A DNA stretch of 64,000 bases from Primulina eburnea (Eukaryota; Streptophyta; Magnoliopsida; Lamiales; Gesneriaceae): assembly GCF_022965805.1 (NCBI RefSeq), contig NC_133110.1, positions 32,886,790 through 32,950,789 of the forward strand, given 5' to 3'. A program made the position numbers and the translations under genes. Below are positions 1 through 12,660 of this stretch, in pieces. Every line of letters begins with the position of its first letter. Position 1 is the stretch's first letter. Under the pieces are notes generated by a model. It made no database searches. It was not told where the DNA came from and worked only from the letters and a program-made list of their open reading frames with translations.

Positions 1-213
1 TTGTTCAGTTTTGGTCAACTGAAGCTGCTCAACTGGTCATTGAGTTTTGCTCAACTGAACTTTCCAAACCGAACCTGCTCAATCGAACCTGCTCAACTAG
101 ACCACCTCAACTGAACATAACTGATGAGGTCTGCTGAAATCATTCTTGCTGATTTCAATATGTGCAAAACTCATATATTCATTGTCATTTATCAGCATAT
201 TACACTCCGATTC
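1..213. other. Unassigned sequence rich in CAACTGAAC-like words
   Basis: No coding potential is seen. The first 125 bases repeat short words such as CTCAACTGAAC. The same vocabulary occurs in the Sirevirus-type LTR at 14640-14860, so this may be a fragment of a related LTR. The match is by vocabulary only, with no aligned boundary. Confidence 0.3.
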
Positions 214-420
214 TGTCATGCCTTAAGACTGAGGTTAATCGACACCATTGTTGTTTAACAATCAAATAATCGAAAACAACAAGCCTCGTAGTACAGTATA
301 AACCAAACCAATTTATATCATAATTTTCACAAAATATCATTGTCTTTACAATGAAATAACTGAAAAATGACAGAATTAATACAGAAGCGTTACAATATAA
401 ATTAAATTTAAACTTAAACT
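214..420 (-). repeat. Truncated Tekay-type gypsy LTR, 3' end
   Basis: Read on the minus strand, this ends in a TGACA terminus (TGTCATGCC on the plus strand at 214). It then runs in the same order as the 3' end of the chromovirus LTR at 25200-25393: the GACACC block, the TTGTTTAACAATCA block, an AACAAGC block and a block with TTGTCTTTACA. Similarity fades near 420-440, where unrelated sequence begins. It is therefore a partial, older copy of the same LTR group. Confidence 0.65.
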
Positions 421-429
421 GAAAATTTT

Positions 430-1850
430 GAAAATCACTGATATGATGTCGTTGACTACCAAGTTAATTCCTACCCTTTTAAATAAAAATGAGTGTAATG
501 ATAAGTAGGGTCGAATCCACAGGAAAAGGTAGATCTATTTCTTTTGACAATAAAAATAAAAAAAGAGGATTTGTTTTGATAATTACTAAATAAAATAACC
601 TAAAATAAAATTACCAAGCAAGAAAATACTGAATCTAGAAATGAAAATTAATTGACGAGAATAAAGTGAAGAATTAATTATGAGAAAATACTTATTCAAG
701 GGGATTCTACTATTTTATTATGTCACTCTTCATCGGTCAACCAATCATTTATTCATGTTATTCCAAGCAATTAACTTTAGAATAATAAAGATAGCCGCTA
801 AAATTCTTGTGTTTTCCTAAATTAATTGACCAAACCCAACATCCAGTCAAAACTTACCAATAATCAACTGGGCACGATAGCGTTCCATATTAATTAAAGA
901 CATCATTTTACTTTCGTGAAAACAGTTAATCCTAAAATATAACAACCGAGATAGCTGCAATTGGAAGATCTAGTTCCGTCGATTTATTTAGATTACACAT
1001 GTTATGATAGCACAACACATCTAACCTATTGCTACTCACGTACCAATCTTTCACGACAATTACAGATCACTGAATTCATAATTAGCATTAGAAAATCATA
1101 CATCAAATTAAATTTTCAGATTAATTGACATATAACTTTCATATAATTAAATCATAACTCAACAAATACTTGGGCAAAAAAGAATAATAAATTAAAGTAC
1201 AGAAATCTCACGGTGATAAAATTAAAATAGTAGATTATCCCTTGAATCAGACTAAGAAAATTATCCTAGCATAGTTTGATCTACAATATCCATAAAAAAT
1301 AAATAAGAAAACATAGAGAATTGCAAACTATTTTGTTGGGAGAAAATTCTGGAAGTCTGCGCCTCTTTTCTTCTTCTTCTCTCGTGAATAGTGATTGGAG
1401 AAAAAAATTCCTTCTTGCCGCATCTTGTCGATTCTGTACGTGAATAAGATTTGTTCTAATTGGATAAAAAATCTTCTCTCCTTCTCTTCTTGCTAACGTG
1501 AGATTTTGTGGGCTTTTTTTCATTTTTTTGAAGATTTTGTTTGTTACACAAAATCTTATCTTGCCATTTAGGCAGCTGAAACATAATCACAAGGCGTGGC
1601 CACGCCTTGTTCCATGACCTCTTCTGGTTTGGCCATTCTCTTTCAAAATCTATCTTGGAAACTTCAATTGTGATAAACAATATATTTTTAGCTCAAATTT
1701 TCTCCAAGACCGTAAAAGTTCCTCATACAATAAAATTACACAAAAATGTATCAACTAAACATATCGGAGGTTGGAATAATGGGAAATATGAAGATAAAAA
1801 TACTAACTATTATGAGCTTATCAAAATCTCCCACAACTAAATGATGCTTG
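430..1850. repeat. Retroelement-like non-coding region (possible Athila-type)
   Basis: No credible reading frame is visible. The block around 505-530 (GGGTCGAATCCACAGG) and the block around 1830-1860 (CCCACAAC followed by GCTTGTCCTCAAGCA) resemble non-coding stretches I associate with Athila-type gypsy elements. That assignment is from memory and weak. No LTR ends or primer-binding site were found. Confidence 0.3.
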
Positions 1851-3880
1851 TCCTCAAGCATAAAATAGATCAACTCATTATCTCAATTTTCCGTCCTCCT
1901 TCCGCTTCCTCTACTTATCCAAAACATTTTTTCATGCAACAAGACATTTTAATTTCATTGTATCTCACAAAATAACATCATGAACAATCACTGCAATTAG
2001 AATGTGTAGAATTAAAATGAATGGAATTTAACAACTCCTCACAAGATTCGTCATTCCGCTCATTGGTGTCTAGGATATATGTCAACAAACTCTCATGTCA
2101 AATGCATTGAAATTTTTTACCATAGGCTTGCAAATATATCACATTCTTCCACTAAATGAATAAATTAAAATACACAAACAAAAAAGGCTATAAATGGGTT
2201 GTAATGTGGCTAAGGGTAATGTAGGATAAAAGGAAACAATGAGCTATGGAGTTAGAGAAACCATATCAAACATTTCTCACAAAAATAAAAATGTATCCAA
2301 AAACTCTTATATCTCATTATAACAATCAAGAGCATTTTTTTTTTGTTTTTTTAAAGACGGTGACTATTATGATTCGAGATTGACTAAATCCCAACAATTC
2401 ATACTATTTTGGATTGAGTGATGCTATTTGTGATTGAGTCAATTCACACAATTGACTACACTTTTCTATGAATCATGGTATGCTCAAAGAACGGCTCAGA
2501 TGATGTGAAAGAAACTGGTTTAAACCTAATGCCCTTATCATTTTGTCTATGCACCTAATCCACCACAAAGTGTTGAAAAGACATGTATAACAATGCAAGT
2601 TCTAGAAAAATTAACAATGAAATGACAACACACAATCAAAGAAAATGGAGCATGATACCATGATTGCTCATAGGCTCAAATCTCACCAAAGAAAAAAATA
2701 TAGCAATTGTGTTAAATCCCACACACTTGTCCTCTCTAATTATCATCAAGAGCAACTTACTCATAATGCAAAAGTGAGAATGCAAAAACATTTGCACGCA
2801 AAGAAAGCATCATTTTTTTTATTCGCATCAGAGGCAATCAGGATTTAGAAGAAAGAGATAACAAATGAACTAGGTGCTTGAAAATAACAATGTCACTATT
2901 TTTTATTTTTATTTATTTAATTTTTTTTTACCCAAAATGCAGAAAAATTAAATCAAAATGCTAAAAATCAAATAAAATAAAATAAATCAAAAATACCATA
3001 GTCAAGTCAAATTTCTCACAATCAAATCAACAATTTAATAGCTATTAAATCAGCCAACTAAAGAAAAATTCAGATATGAAATTTGTGTAAGAAATCGTTT
3101 TAGGTAATTATCAAAAAATTCAAGTTACTCAATTAGTTTGACAGTCATTTTCCTTAGTTTGCTGATTTAATAGCTATTAGATCCACTATCAATGAGTTTG
3201 ACAAGAATTATTTTAGATTTCACAAGGAAATTTTAAGCAAAAATTTGATCCTCAAAATGATCAGATAATAACCTATTAATGTGCGCTGGCTGTTCAGTTT
3301 GGTTCGCAGAAAGCTTCTTCATAGAAGATCAATTGGTTTCAATAATTCAGATATAGATTGTGCAACTGTGTAACCTTAAGAGCTGTTTAATTACTGATCT
3401 ATATATAGCTTAATCTGCAACGATAATCTTTACAAAATAATATGATACGATCAATTGACAGTCTCTATCTTTCAATGTATACTGGATAAATCTCATGGTT
3501 AAAGTAATAGCTTGCAAACCATGTTAGCCAAATAAACTGTACTGGACAAGTCCTGTGCGACAGACTCACCCGAGAAGGTGTTTGTAGGGGAATCTAACTC
3601 TGACTATTTGTCAAGTGCTTACCTACTCCACCGACTCGGACATTCTTTAAGGTCAATTTTTTTTAAAAAAATATATATAGAAGGAGCCGATCGCAGTCCT
3701 TCCCAAGTGTCGACTTTGCACCACACTGTCCAAGAAGGGGGAAGAGTGGTACAACACAAAAACTTATCCTTAGGGCACCATTAATGTTTAAGATGCCTTG
3801 CTACCACATGTATCATGTCAAGATCTCAATTAACTTGAAGGTGATGTAACCAAAGGGGACCAATTTATTGCATAGAGGAA
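1851..3880. other. AT-rich intergenic region upstream of the bHLH gene
   Basis: Only short, low-complexity frames are present, with runs of A and T near 2333-2355 and 2895-2935. I see no gene, RNA or transposon end. The last few hundred bases should hold the upstream regulatory region of the bHLH gene. Confidence 0.4.
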
Positions 3881-3890
3881 TATAAAATAT
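3881..3890 (+). promoter_or_regulatory. Candidate TATA box of the bHLH gene
   Basis: TATAAAATAT lies 88 bases upstream of the proposed start codon at 3978, a distance consistent with a short 5' UTR. This is the best core-promoter candidate, but such words are common in AT-rich DNA. Confidence 0.45.
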
Positions 3891-3977
3891 AATTTGTATA
3901 AATTATTCCAATTTCTCCATTTCACATTATAATGTGTGTATAGTACTCCTCCGAAAGAGGCCGGAGAGAATTAACTC

Positions 3978-6900
3978 ATGACGAGTCATTGTATAGTACC
4001 TGATTGGAATTCAAGATCAAAACAAAGGCAAGATGAAATAATTGAAGGAGAAGATCATCAGACGAACAATACAATATCCTCCCAAGTACAACAATCTCCT
4101 CAAAACCTCAGTTTTATTGTTCCCATGTATGAATATCCTCCATCCATATCGTCTGATATATATGTATGTGATTCATGTTTTGTATAAGCGTCAGTGTGCG
4201 CTTGGATGATACAAATTACATGGGATTAATAGGGTACATGTATATGAATTCATGCATTATTTACGTCTTATCTTCAAGATTGTTTCTCCGATTTGTTTCC
4301 AAAATCCCATAAATAATTTTTCAGTTGATTTTCATCCATACAGCTAGCCATAGACTCACGGTGCAATTTAAATCTATGTATAGGTGGGAATACACAGAAA
4401 GATTCAAGAATTTAATTGAAATTATTTGATTTTGATATTGGAATTTAAAAATTTATAGATTAGATAAAAATGTAGATTATTTCTCTCCTTCTAGAGGGTA
4501 TTTCTTGTGACAAATTGATCCCAACTGATTTAACCATTTAGTTTCTCCTACCTAGGTCTTTAAACTATGAAGTAGGAGAGTTAGCATGGGACAATCAGAA
4601 CAAGCAACCAGTGCCCTTGCATGGGCATGGAGGGATCCAGCTTCCTCCCCAAACAAAGCCCACATGGAGCAGTTCTAAAACGAGCGATACCCTGGAATCT
4701 TTAGTTCAACAAGCTACATCTACATTCAACCACACCACCCAATTCCGCCATCGAGGGGATTTGGGCCCAACATATTCGGCCTCCATCCCCACGTCTTCAG
4801 CAGGAAAATGGGTCGTCGAGAGCTCTAAATCCGCATCATCTTCCGAGGTAAAGTGGAGGGAAAATTCCACCCATATGGACATGGAGCAGAACCTTGTCTC
4901 AGCGAATTTAAGCTCCAGGACAGCATCTTCCGGTGGAAAGTGGAGGGAAAACAGTTCCCATATGCAAGTGGAGCAAAACTATCATGGGGTAAAAATAGGG
5001 TCCATGCCTACATATTCCGGGGGAAAGAGGGTGGAGAACTCGAGTTCGGGTTTGGTTATAAGTAAACGGATAAAATCCGAATCCAAAAAACATTCGGGAA
5101 AAAATCTTTTTCAGGTGGAAGAAAGGGGATCATCAGGAGGTGGAGGTGTAGGTGCAAGTGCAACGTTCTGCAAAGAGAACACAGACACAACCATGATGAC
5201 TTGGGCTTCATTTGAATCAGCTCCAAGCATGAAGACTCCAAGAAATGTCGACGACGATTCCGCCTATCAAGATTTCTCGGTACAAAAATATCTAATAACG
5301 ATATTTTTTAGTATACCAAATACATATATTTGTTGTTTTTACGGATTAAAATCTTGATCAATAACATTTTGGATGGAAAATCAGGATGAACAATTTTGGA
5401 ACAAAGAGGAAAGCGCTCGATCTCAATCATCAGCAAGGCGAACCACTCGTGCTGCAGTGGTACACAATCAATCAGAACGGGTACATAATATAATTATAGC
5501 TCTCGTTTGTATTCGGAAGTGCAAGTAGGGTGGACCAATTTATTACAGGCCTTGATTAGAACAAAGTTTGCATTTTAATATTGTTTCAAGATTAATGACT
5601 TAATATGGTTATTTAATGAAATATAGTGTTTATATCCTATTTATTTCAGAATAAATTCCAAAATAAGGACCAACACACACACACACATATATCATAGTAT
5701 AAATATAGTTTATTAAAAAAAAAAAACAAGATTATATTCAAATCAACTTTGAAGTATTGTAATTGCTTGTCTTCGATGCATGGTACTAGAGACGCAGAGA
5801 CAGGATCAATGAGAAGATGAAGGCTCTACAGGAGTTGGTGCCTAATGCCAACAAGGTAGGTATTTACAACTAAATCAAATAATCAGAATCATTATTTTTT
5901 TACGCGATATATATAGTTTGAAAGTAATTAAATTATCCTTTTGAATAATGAATCAACCATTGTATAGCAATATAATGATGATATCCACACATATTTACAC
6001 AGAAAACTTTTGATAAGAAAAAATCGAGCTACATAGGATTTGAAACCTACTACATCGGGTTTTGGAGACCCACATTCTACCAAACTCAACTAAGAGCGAT
6101 CTTTATCAAGATAAATAAGACTCTGTAAATGGGTAAGTGGGTAGGAGAGATAATTCACTATATTAAAAAAAATGATGGTTTATGTGCAAAACCCTAATTA
6201 AATGCACAATGTGCGGGAAAAGTCCTTTTTGCTACTATCATTAATACTTTGTAAATTATTTTAACTTTTAATTTCATAATCATTTCATGTGGCATATTTT
6301 TATTGGTGGTATAAACTATAGGCCCTCCAAAATTTTCTAGAATTAAAATTGCATCACATACTGATTTTTTTAAGCCAGAGTGTAAATAAATTCGAGTCAT
6401 TAACACACTGTAGTATTTTATACTTGCTTCCCCCATTAATTCACGTTGTACTCTATATCATTTCAGCTAGGAGTAGGTCTCTTGTGAGACTGTCTCACGA
6501 ATCTTTATCTGTGAGACGGTTCAATCCTACCGATATTCACAATAAAAAATAATACTCTTAGTATAAAAAATAATAATTTTTCATGGATGACTCAAATAAG
6601 AGACCCGTTTCACAATATACGACCCGTGAGACCGTCGATTACACAAGTTTCTGCCTTCTTGCTAGATATTAAATAGAATATTGATATTATAATTTCCAAT
6701 TTCATATTTAAAAGTATTTACTCTATGAAAATTATCAATCACAGACGGATAAAGCGTCCATGCTAGATGAGGTGATTGAGTACTTGAAACAACTCCAAGC
6801 ACAAGTTCAAATGCTGAAAAATGCAAGGGCCATGCCCCAAATGGTGATGCCTTTAGGGATGCAACAACAACTTCAAATGTCACTTTTGGGGAGAATGGGA

Positions 6901-7488
6901 ATCGGAATGGGCATGGGACCGGTTGGCATGGGAATTGTCGATGTCAACAATTTTCCCCGAAACATGCCGCAACCTTTTACGCCCCTCCTCCACGGTGCCA
7001 CGCCTCTCAGCACCACCCCATCATTTGTATCGTCACCCTTCTATCATGTGCCTTCTCTAGTTCCGCCTCTCACTCATTTAAAAGCCAACGCTAACGCTGA
7101 TATCAATAGAAATATGCCTGATTTCAATGACTCTTTCGGCACATTTCTTGCACAAGTGAGTAAATACACGAACATTGATTTATTACTGGCAATAAAAATA
7201 ACTTGGTCAAAATATATCTCGACAAAAGTTATGAATATGGATACATTTTCTTCCTAGTAACAATCATTCTATGTTTTTTGTCATTTAGTTTTTCATTAAT
7301 TTATTTGCAGACTAAATTATGAATGCATACTCACCTAGTTTTTCATTAATTCATTTGTTTATCTGCTTCAGCAATCTATGAACATGGATTTCTACAACAG
7401 AATGGCGAGTCTCTGTAGGCAACAGGGCATCCAGCCATCAAAGAAACCAGATGGCTTGTCACGCCACAACAATGTACAAGGAGATTAA
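3978..7488 (+). CDS. PIF7/PIF8 (UNE10)-type bHLH transcription factor, six exons
   Basis: Exons that splice cleanly with GT-AG introns are 3978-4126, 4556-5279, 5385-5480, 5790-5855, 6745-7155 and 7372-7488, giving 520 residues. Residues 54-66 (YEVGELAWDNQNK) sit where PIF proteins carry the phytochrome-B-binding APB motif, but the usual G and Q are not conserved. The basic region is at about 308-327, with HNQSER and the E-box-reading His318, Glu322 and Arg326. Helix 1 ends with LVPNANK, and helix 2 starts with TDKASMLDEVIEYL at 346. A Met/Gly-rich stretch follows at about 396-408. The C-terminus has NMDFYNRMASL, as in this subfamily. Known family role: nuclear E/G-box-binding regulators degraded or inactivated in light through phytochrome. 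Subfamily placement is inference; PIF7 and PIF8 cannot be separated here. No frameshift or premature stop is seen, so the gene looks intact. Confidence 0.85.
6471..6655 (+). mobile_element. MITE-like repeat in intron 4 of the bHLH gene
   Basis: A ~185-bp unit begins with GTAGGTCTCTTGTGAGAC and ends with CCCGTGAGACCGTC plus a short tail. It contains CTTTATCTGTGAGACGG and a central poly-A/T part. Related copies lie in both arms of the foldback element (about 39906-40085 and 40866-41050). The ends carry inverted GAGAC/GTCTC words. I recognise the unit as a short repeat common in asterid introns, without a family name. Confidence 0.6.
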
Positions 7489-7832
7489 TTATGATCATAT
7501 ACCGATGTATGTATTTATATATATATATGGAAGAACTATTTTTTTGTTCTTGTAACTTGCACATTTTTCATTTTTGTCGTGTTATCGATCAATTCACCAT
7601 TTCAGTCCAGTAACTTTCATTATTTTTTCAATTTTAGTCATTTTTCACTGGAATGCTGACATAACATCTGACACGTATGCATTTTCCGGTGTTATGTAAG
7701 CAATCTAATGAAAAAATAAAATTGAAAAATACAAGTTGATATGCTAAGACGGTGAATTGACTGATAATATGATAAACAATGAAAAATATGCAAGTTACGA
7801 GATCAAATATGTAATGTTTCATATTTGTTTGA

Positions 7833-7837
<5 letters not shown>

Positions 7838-7887
<50 letters not shown>

Positions 7888-7889
7888 AT
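7838..7889. repeat. (TA)n microsatellite
   Basis: About 19 TA dinucleotides are followed by a short TATG run, about 350 bases after the bHLH stop codon. Overlapping open frames here are artefacts of the dinucleotide repeat. Confidence 0.95.
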
Positions 7890-7980
7890 TGTTTGCTTAT
7901 GTTGGCGTAAATGCAAATTTATTGAAAAGAGAACACCAATATATAGTTCAGTTTCGGTCTTAGTTTTTTTAATGGCATTA

Positions 7981-8040
7981 ATGATTGTTGTTGAAGAAAT
8001 TAAATAGATAATGATTGTTGTTGAAGAAATTAAATAGATA
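7981..8040. repeat. Exact 30-bp tandem duplication
   Basis: The 30-base unit starting ATGATTGTTG and ending AAATAGATA occurs twice, head to tail, without a mismatch. The exact identity points to a recent slippage or repair event. Confidence 0.9.
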
Positions 8041-8673
8041 ATGATATAATTTTTATATTGGAGAACGTTTTGGTTTCTAGACTTTATTGTTTTTTTTTTA
8101 CTCTCTTTGCCCAAAATCTTTTTTTTAATCTTCCGCCATAATTATTATTTTTAGCTAAGTTTTTCATCTTTATATAATTATTCTATTTTTAATAATATAT
8201 TCCGACCCCAAATATTAACAATTTAATAATATACATATTTTTTCAAAGATATTATATACATACGTCAACTTTATCATGGACAAGGGTGAATATCTAACAT
8301 GCAGTGCAACAAAATAACAACTAATATTAGTGATTATGATTACATGGAAGAATAAAACATTATTATTATTAAGATATCGTGTGACTCGAGAGATACGACG
8401 ATGAAATATCTATAATACGAGGATAATAAATATGAACAACACGATTATTTCTAATTATCTAACCACATCAATTATTAATAGGGGAATGACTCCCGTGGGA
8501 TTGATCGATCAAAACTCCATAAACAGGAACCACTATCATGTCTCCAATAATGACCTCGTTTTCAACGAACGGGACCAATAAAATCTTCATGCCAAGAGAT
8601 ACCTACCAATGTTGATTGGAACTTGGCATGGTTTGCAAAATTAAATATTATTGGTCTAATATCTCATACTTAT

Positions 8674-9085
8674 GTCGGATATACGATTTTACCATAATCT
8701 CTTCTATTACTGCTACTACTACATTGGATAATTGTTTCTCAATCAACTTTTATGGTTGAAGAAATAAAATAGTTCGCAACACCGTCTGATATACGATTTT
8801 ACCATAATCTCTACTATATTACTGCTAGTACTCCTATATTGGATTTATAGGATTGAAATAATTGTTGTTCTCAGTCAACTATTATGGTTGAAGATATACA
8901 ATAGTTTGCAACACCGTCTTATATACGACTGCACTATAATCTCTACTGTTGTTGCTGCTACTACGTTGGATCTAGGATTAAATAATTGTTGTTCGCAGTC
9001 AACTACTATAGTTGAAGACATGTACTATAATTTGCAGTACTGTCTCCTATACGATTGTACCATAATCTACTGCTACTGCTACTGC
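8674..9085 (+). repeat. Diverged tandem repeat, period about 110-132 bp
   Basis: Four anchors of the form GTCxxATACGATTxTACCATAATCTC begin at 8674, 8784, 8916 and 9042. Between them, the blocks 'TTGGAT...AATTGTTGTTC' and 'CAGTCAACTATTATGGTTGAAGA' recur in the same order. The copies differ by many point changes and small indels, so the array is old. No coding role is visible. Confidence 0.75.
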
Positions 9086-9089
9086 TACT

Positions 9090-10347
9090 CTGTGACACCA
9101 AGATGTATACGTATTTTACAACTATCAAGAACCATAATATAGTATAGATAATTAACGAGTTTTTATTAGTATTCGATGTAATAGTATTGAATGAGTTTAA
9201 AAATCACCGACAGTCGCCCTATTTTTTGGCAGACTTGGGAAGAAAATTGAATTAGTCAAGATGACACAAGTTCTTCATAATTGGGGCGTTATCAGGCAAT
9301 TGAAGCATGGACCGCTTGCTTCTCTGGTCACAACCTGGAAAATTGAATTTTATTTATTTAGCCATTTTGTATTGAAAGCTATGGCTACGATTTAATTAGT
9401 TCTCAACATATTTAAAATTATTAATCATTAGTTTTTAATAGATTAATTTATTTATTTGGGAATGTCAATATCATATTTTGACATGAATTTTTTATTTGAT
9501 GTTAAATTCAATTAGAGTTTGATTTGGTAACCATGTAATAATTTGAATTCAATTTTGTACGAATATTTTCTATTTTAATAATTTAAATATTATGGAGCGG
9601 AATTTGATATTTTTTATGATGAATGATCCATTTAATACAAAAATCTAATTAAATTTTTAATATAATAAATAACATGAATTATCCATCTTTTATTCCTTCT
9701 AGAATTAATAATGTTATTAAATCTTATATACTAATTAGTATTGTTATTCAAAAGCAAATTCATTCTTATAAATGTTGAAAATTATTATATGAACTTATTT
9801 TATAATATCAATCAAACTAATTACAAAATTTTATTCAAGTCTAAAAAGAAATTTTTAGAAAACAACAAAAACTATACAAGTAGCAACCGTACATCTAAGT
9901 AGTAGCACAAATGAACTGATAATGGTATTACTATTTATTATTAAAATAAATAAATTATAATTTTTTTATGCTCCATCTTCCCGATTATCGATCGAAACAG
10001 AAGAAATGAGTAGCTGATTTTCATAGTTGCAAATCATATAGCTTCCAACACATTTAGAAACTATCTGCAAGCGAAAACAATATCTAAATTGGGAATTCAC
10101 GTTTCAAAATTTAAAAAATATCGATTATATTTCATATTTATAAATGTCGGAACATAGTGGGAAAATGAAAGGAGTTCAATAAAATTTAACAAAACATGCA
10201 TATATAGAGACCCAAAATTTTGGGTCAAAAATTTCAGCTTGCAAGAGTTGTGACCTATGAAGATAGCTCAATCATGAAAGGAAAGACATTAATGGTAGTA
10301 AATAAAAAATCAACAATCGTCAACACATATTTAATTGGAGTAGGTCA
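9090..10347. other. AT-rich intergenic DNA, nothing recognised
   Basis: There is no supported gene, RNA or transposon end. The sequence is very AT-rich with stop codons in every frame. Confidence 0.5.
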
Positions 10348-10739
10348 TGTAGAACCCGTAAATTAGACTACGTATAAGCCATGCATAATTCCTAGTATTA
10401 AATTAAAATGATTTTTATTGCATGAGTATTTAAATTTTTTTCTTTAAATTTATTTATTTCATGCAGTAGTTTAGTTGCTACATTTTCAGTTAAATAAGTG
10501 AGGCCGGACTGGAGTTGGAGTAAAGAGATAAATTTTAATATTAAGAAAACATTCCTAAAATTTATTTAAGATGAATAATAAGTTAATTTATTGTAAAATA
10601 ATGCTTAAGGAATTATTTAAGTAGTTTAAATTTTTAGTCATGCATGCAAGATAATGTTATTCCATAATTAATTTCTTAATTTACTAAAATATTTAATGGT
10701 TAGATAAAACACTAAAGATTTAAAATACAATATTTAACA

Positions 10740-11400
10740 ATATTTTTCCTCCTATTTTATAAAATTTCGGCCACCAACTTTGAGTTTAAAAATATTTATC
10801 TGCTCTCCAATTTTAATATCTTTCCTTAATCCTTCCATGGCATGGATAATTCCTTCAACTTTAAATCGTCAATAATTATTATTTAAGCAATATTTTCCCC
10901 TCCATTTTTATTCATAATTTTCGGCCATTTCAATTTCTAGGATTTCAATTTATCAACTCACAATTTTGGGTCTCCTTCCTTATCACTTCATGGTAGATTA
11001 ATTCCCTTCATTTTAAATCCTCATTTAATTAATAATTTAAACAATTTTCCTACCCATTTTTAACTAGATAAATTTCGGCCATCACCATTTAAAAAGATTT
11101 GATGTTTATTTGACAACCCATTTCTTTAATATCTTTTCTTACCTTTCTTATTAGATAATCCCCTAAAATTTTATTCTCCACTAAATAATTACTTGAGCAA
11201 TATTTCTCTCTTTTTTAATTAATAAAAAATCGGCCATCACTTTTCTAGATTTAAATAATTGACAACTCACTACTCTTGATCCCTTTCTTAACCATTTTGG
11301 TAGAAAATCCCTATCCTTTTTCTATCACCAAGTAATTTATTAACTAAACAATTTTCTACCCTATTTTAAATAGCAATAATCGGCCATGCACCTAGTAATT
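10740..11400 (+). repeat. 154-bp tandem array inside the LTR
   Basis: The motif CGGCCA occurs at about 10768, 10922, 11076, 11231 and 11381, intervals of 154, 154, 155 and 150. Shared flanking words include an 'ATTTTCC/CTACCC...TTTT' block before the motif and 'CTTTCTTA...TAGATAATCCC' after it. Units are diverged but the phase is kept. Confidence 0.85.
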
Positions 11401-11879
11401 TACCCCTCCAAAATCTTTTGATATCATAAGCATACCTTATCTCACAACTAGAAAGAGAGCAAGAATATTTCTTCCATTTATCTTGTAACTTCTCCTCATT
11501 TCTCCCAACCATTCTCCCCCTCCCTTTCACCGAAATCAGAGAAAATTTCAGAGTAAAAGTGTGAGAGAAAACCGTGAGTTCTAGGGAGGAAAAGAAGAGA
11601 GAAAAATGAGAAAAACTAGTAAGCAAAGAGCACTGCTCCTCCGCGCTGCGTCGTCGTTCGTTTGTTTTCCTTTCAAAACAAAAATATCCAGGCATGTATA
11701 TGTTTTTATTTACTCCTCAATCAAGTCATATATTGATTTTATCATCACATGTGCATGAATTTTAAATCATAAAACCGAAACTACATGACAGAATTTTTGA
11801 AAAATCTGCACAGAATTATTTCGATTCCCTCATGTGCTTCACGGGTTGGTTGTTTCTGTTGATTTCAGGGTATAGTTAG

Positions 11880-12660
11880 ATCCTAAGCTCCCAAGGCTGC
11901 ATCTAAACATGTGCTAGGACATGTTAGGACCATGTTGGTCCATTAGTTCAAGCCCCATGTATGTTGGAAATCAGAAATGACAGCAACTCCCCAAGCATGC
12001 CCCTTTTGTGATCGATTTTCTCATGTTGCTGTCAAAGGTTGATGTTCCTGACCTTGGCTGCCCTAAGGGCTATAGCAATGGTTATAACATCTCCTTGTCA
12101 TGTCTAAAACGTGACCAAGTCGCCCTTTCGAGGCTTGGTCCACGATGGAATCGGTTTTTAAATCAAAACAAGAACAGCCCCCTTCAACCCTTCATTTTTC
12201 CTGCATGTGTACTTTCGAGTATTTAGTGTGGTGTAGATCTTTGTTGTCTTTTTAGCCCTTAGCCACGGTTTATACCATACCTCTTGATGTCTAGATCATG
12301 CCATGGTCATTGAAATGACCATTGGAATGACACGGGACACCAAAGGAAGCAATACACCCCACGCACGCGAGGGTGCCTCTCGGGTGGGATTTTTCGGGTG
12401 ATTCATGGTGTGGTTTGGACTGTGGCTGACCTAGGGCCCTTAGCCATGGTTCAAACCATTCCTTAGGATGTCGGTAAGAGGTTCTGGTCGGTGGTTCAAG
12501 CCCCAATGGCCATTAGCCTTGCAAACGATGCAAGGGAACGCTAACACCGCTGCTGTAATTTTTGACAGCAAGTGTGCTGCGGTTCAGAGGTGAGTTTCGA
12601 GTTCTCGGTTAGCTTTTACCCTATGGCCATGGACTGGACAGTACCTCATCAAGTTAGGAA
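11880..12660 (+). repeat. Degenerate repeats around GCCCTTAGCC(A/C)
   Basis: Blocks of the kind 'GGCTGCCCTAAGGGCTATAGCAATGG', 'GCCCTTAGCCACGGTTTATACC', 'GCCCTTAGCCATGGTTCAAACC' and 'CCCTATGGCCATGGACTGG' recur roughly every 180 bases, each followed by a 'GATGTC' or 'CATGTC' word. They look like strongly diverged tandem units in the central LTR. Short open frames here are not convincing genes. Confidence 0.5.

Noticed and set aside
3578..3784. 68-codon frame upstream of the bHLH gene
   Set aside because: No domain, and the sequence CTCACCCGAGAAGG with flanking low-complexity DNA looks non-coding. It is too far from, and out of phase with, the bHLH exons.
7803..8114. Open frames across the (TA)n tract
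   Set aside because: IYIYIY-type translation is an artefact of the dinucleotide repeat.
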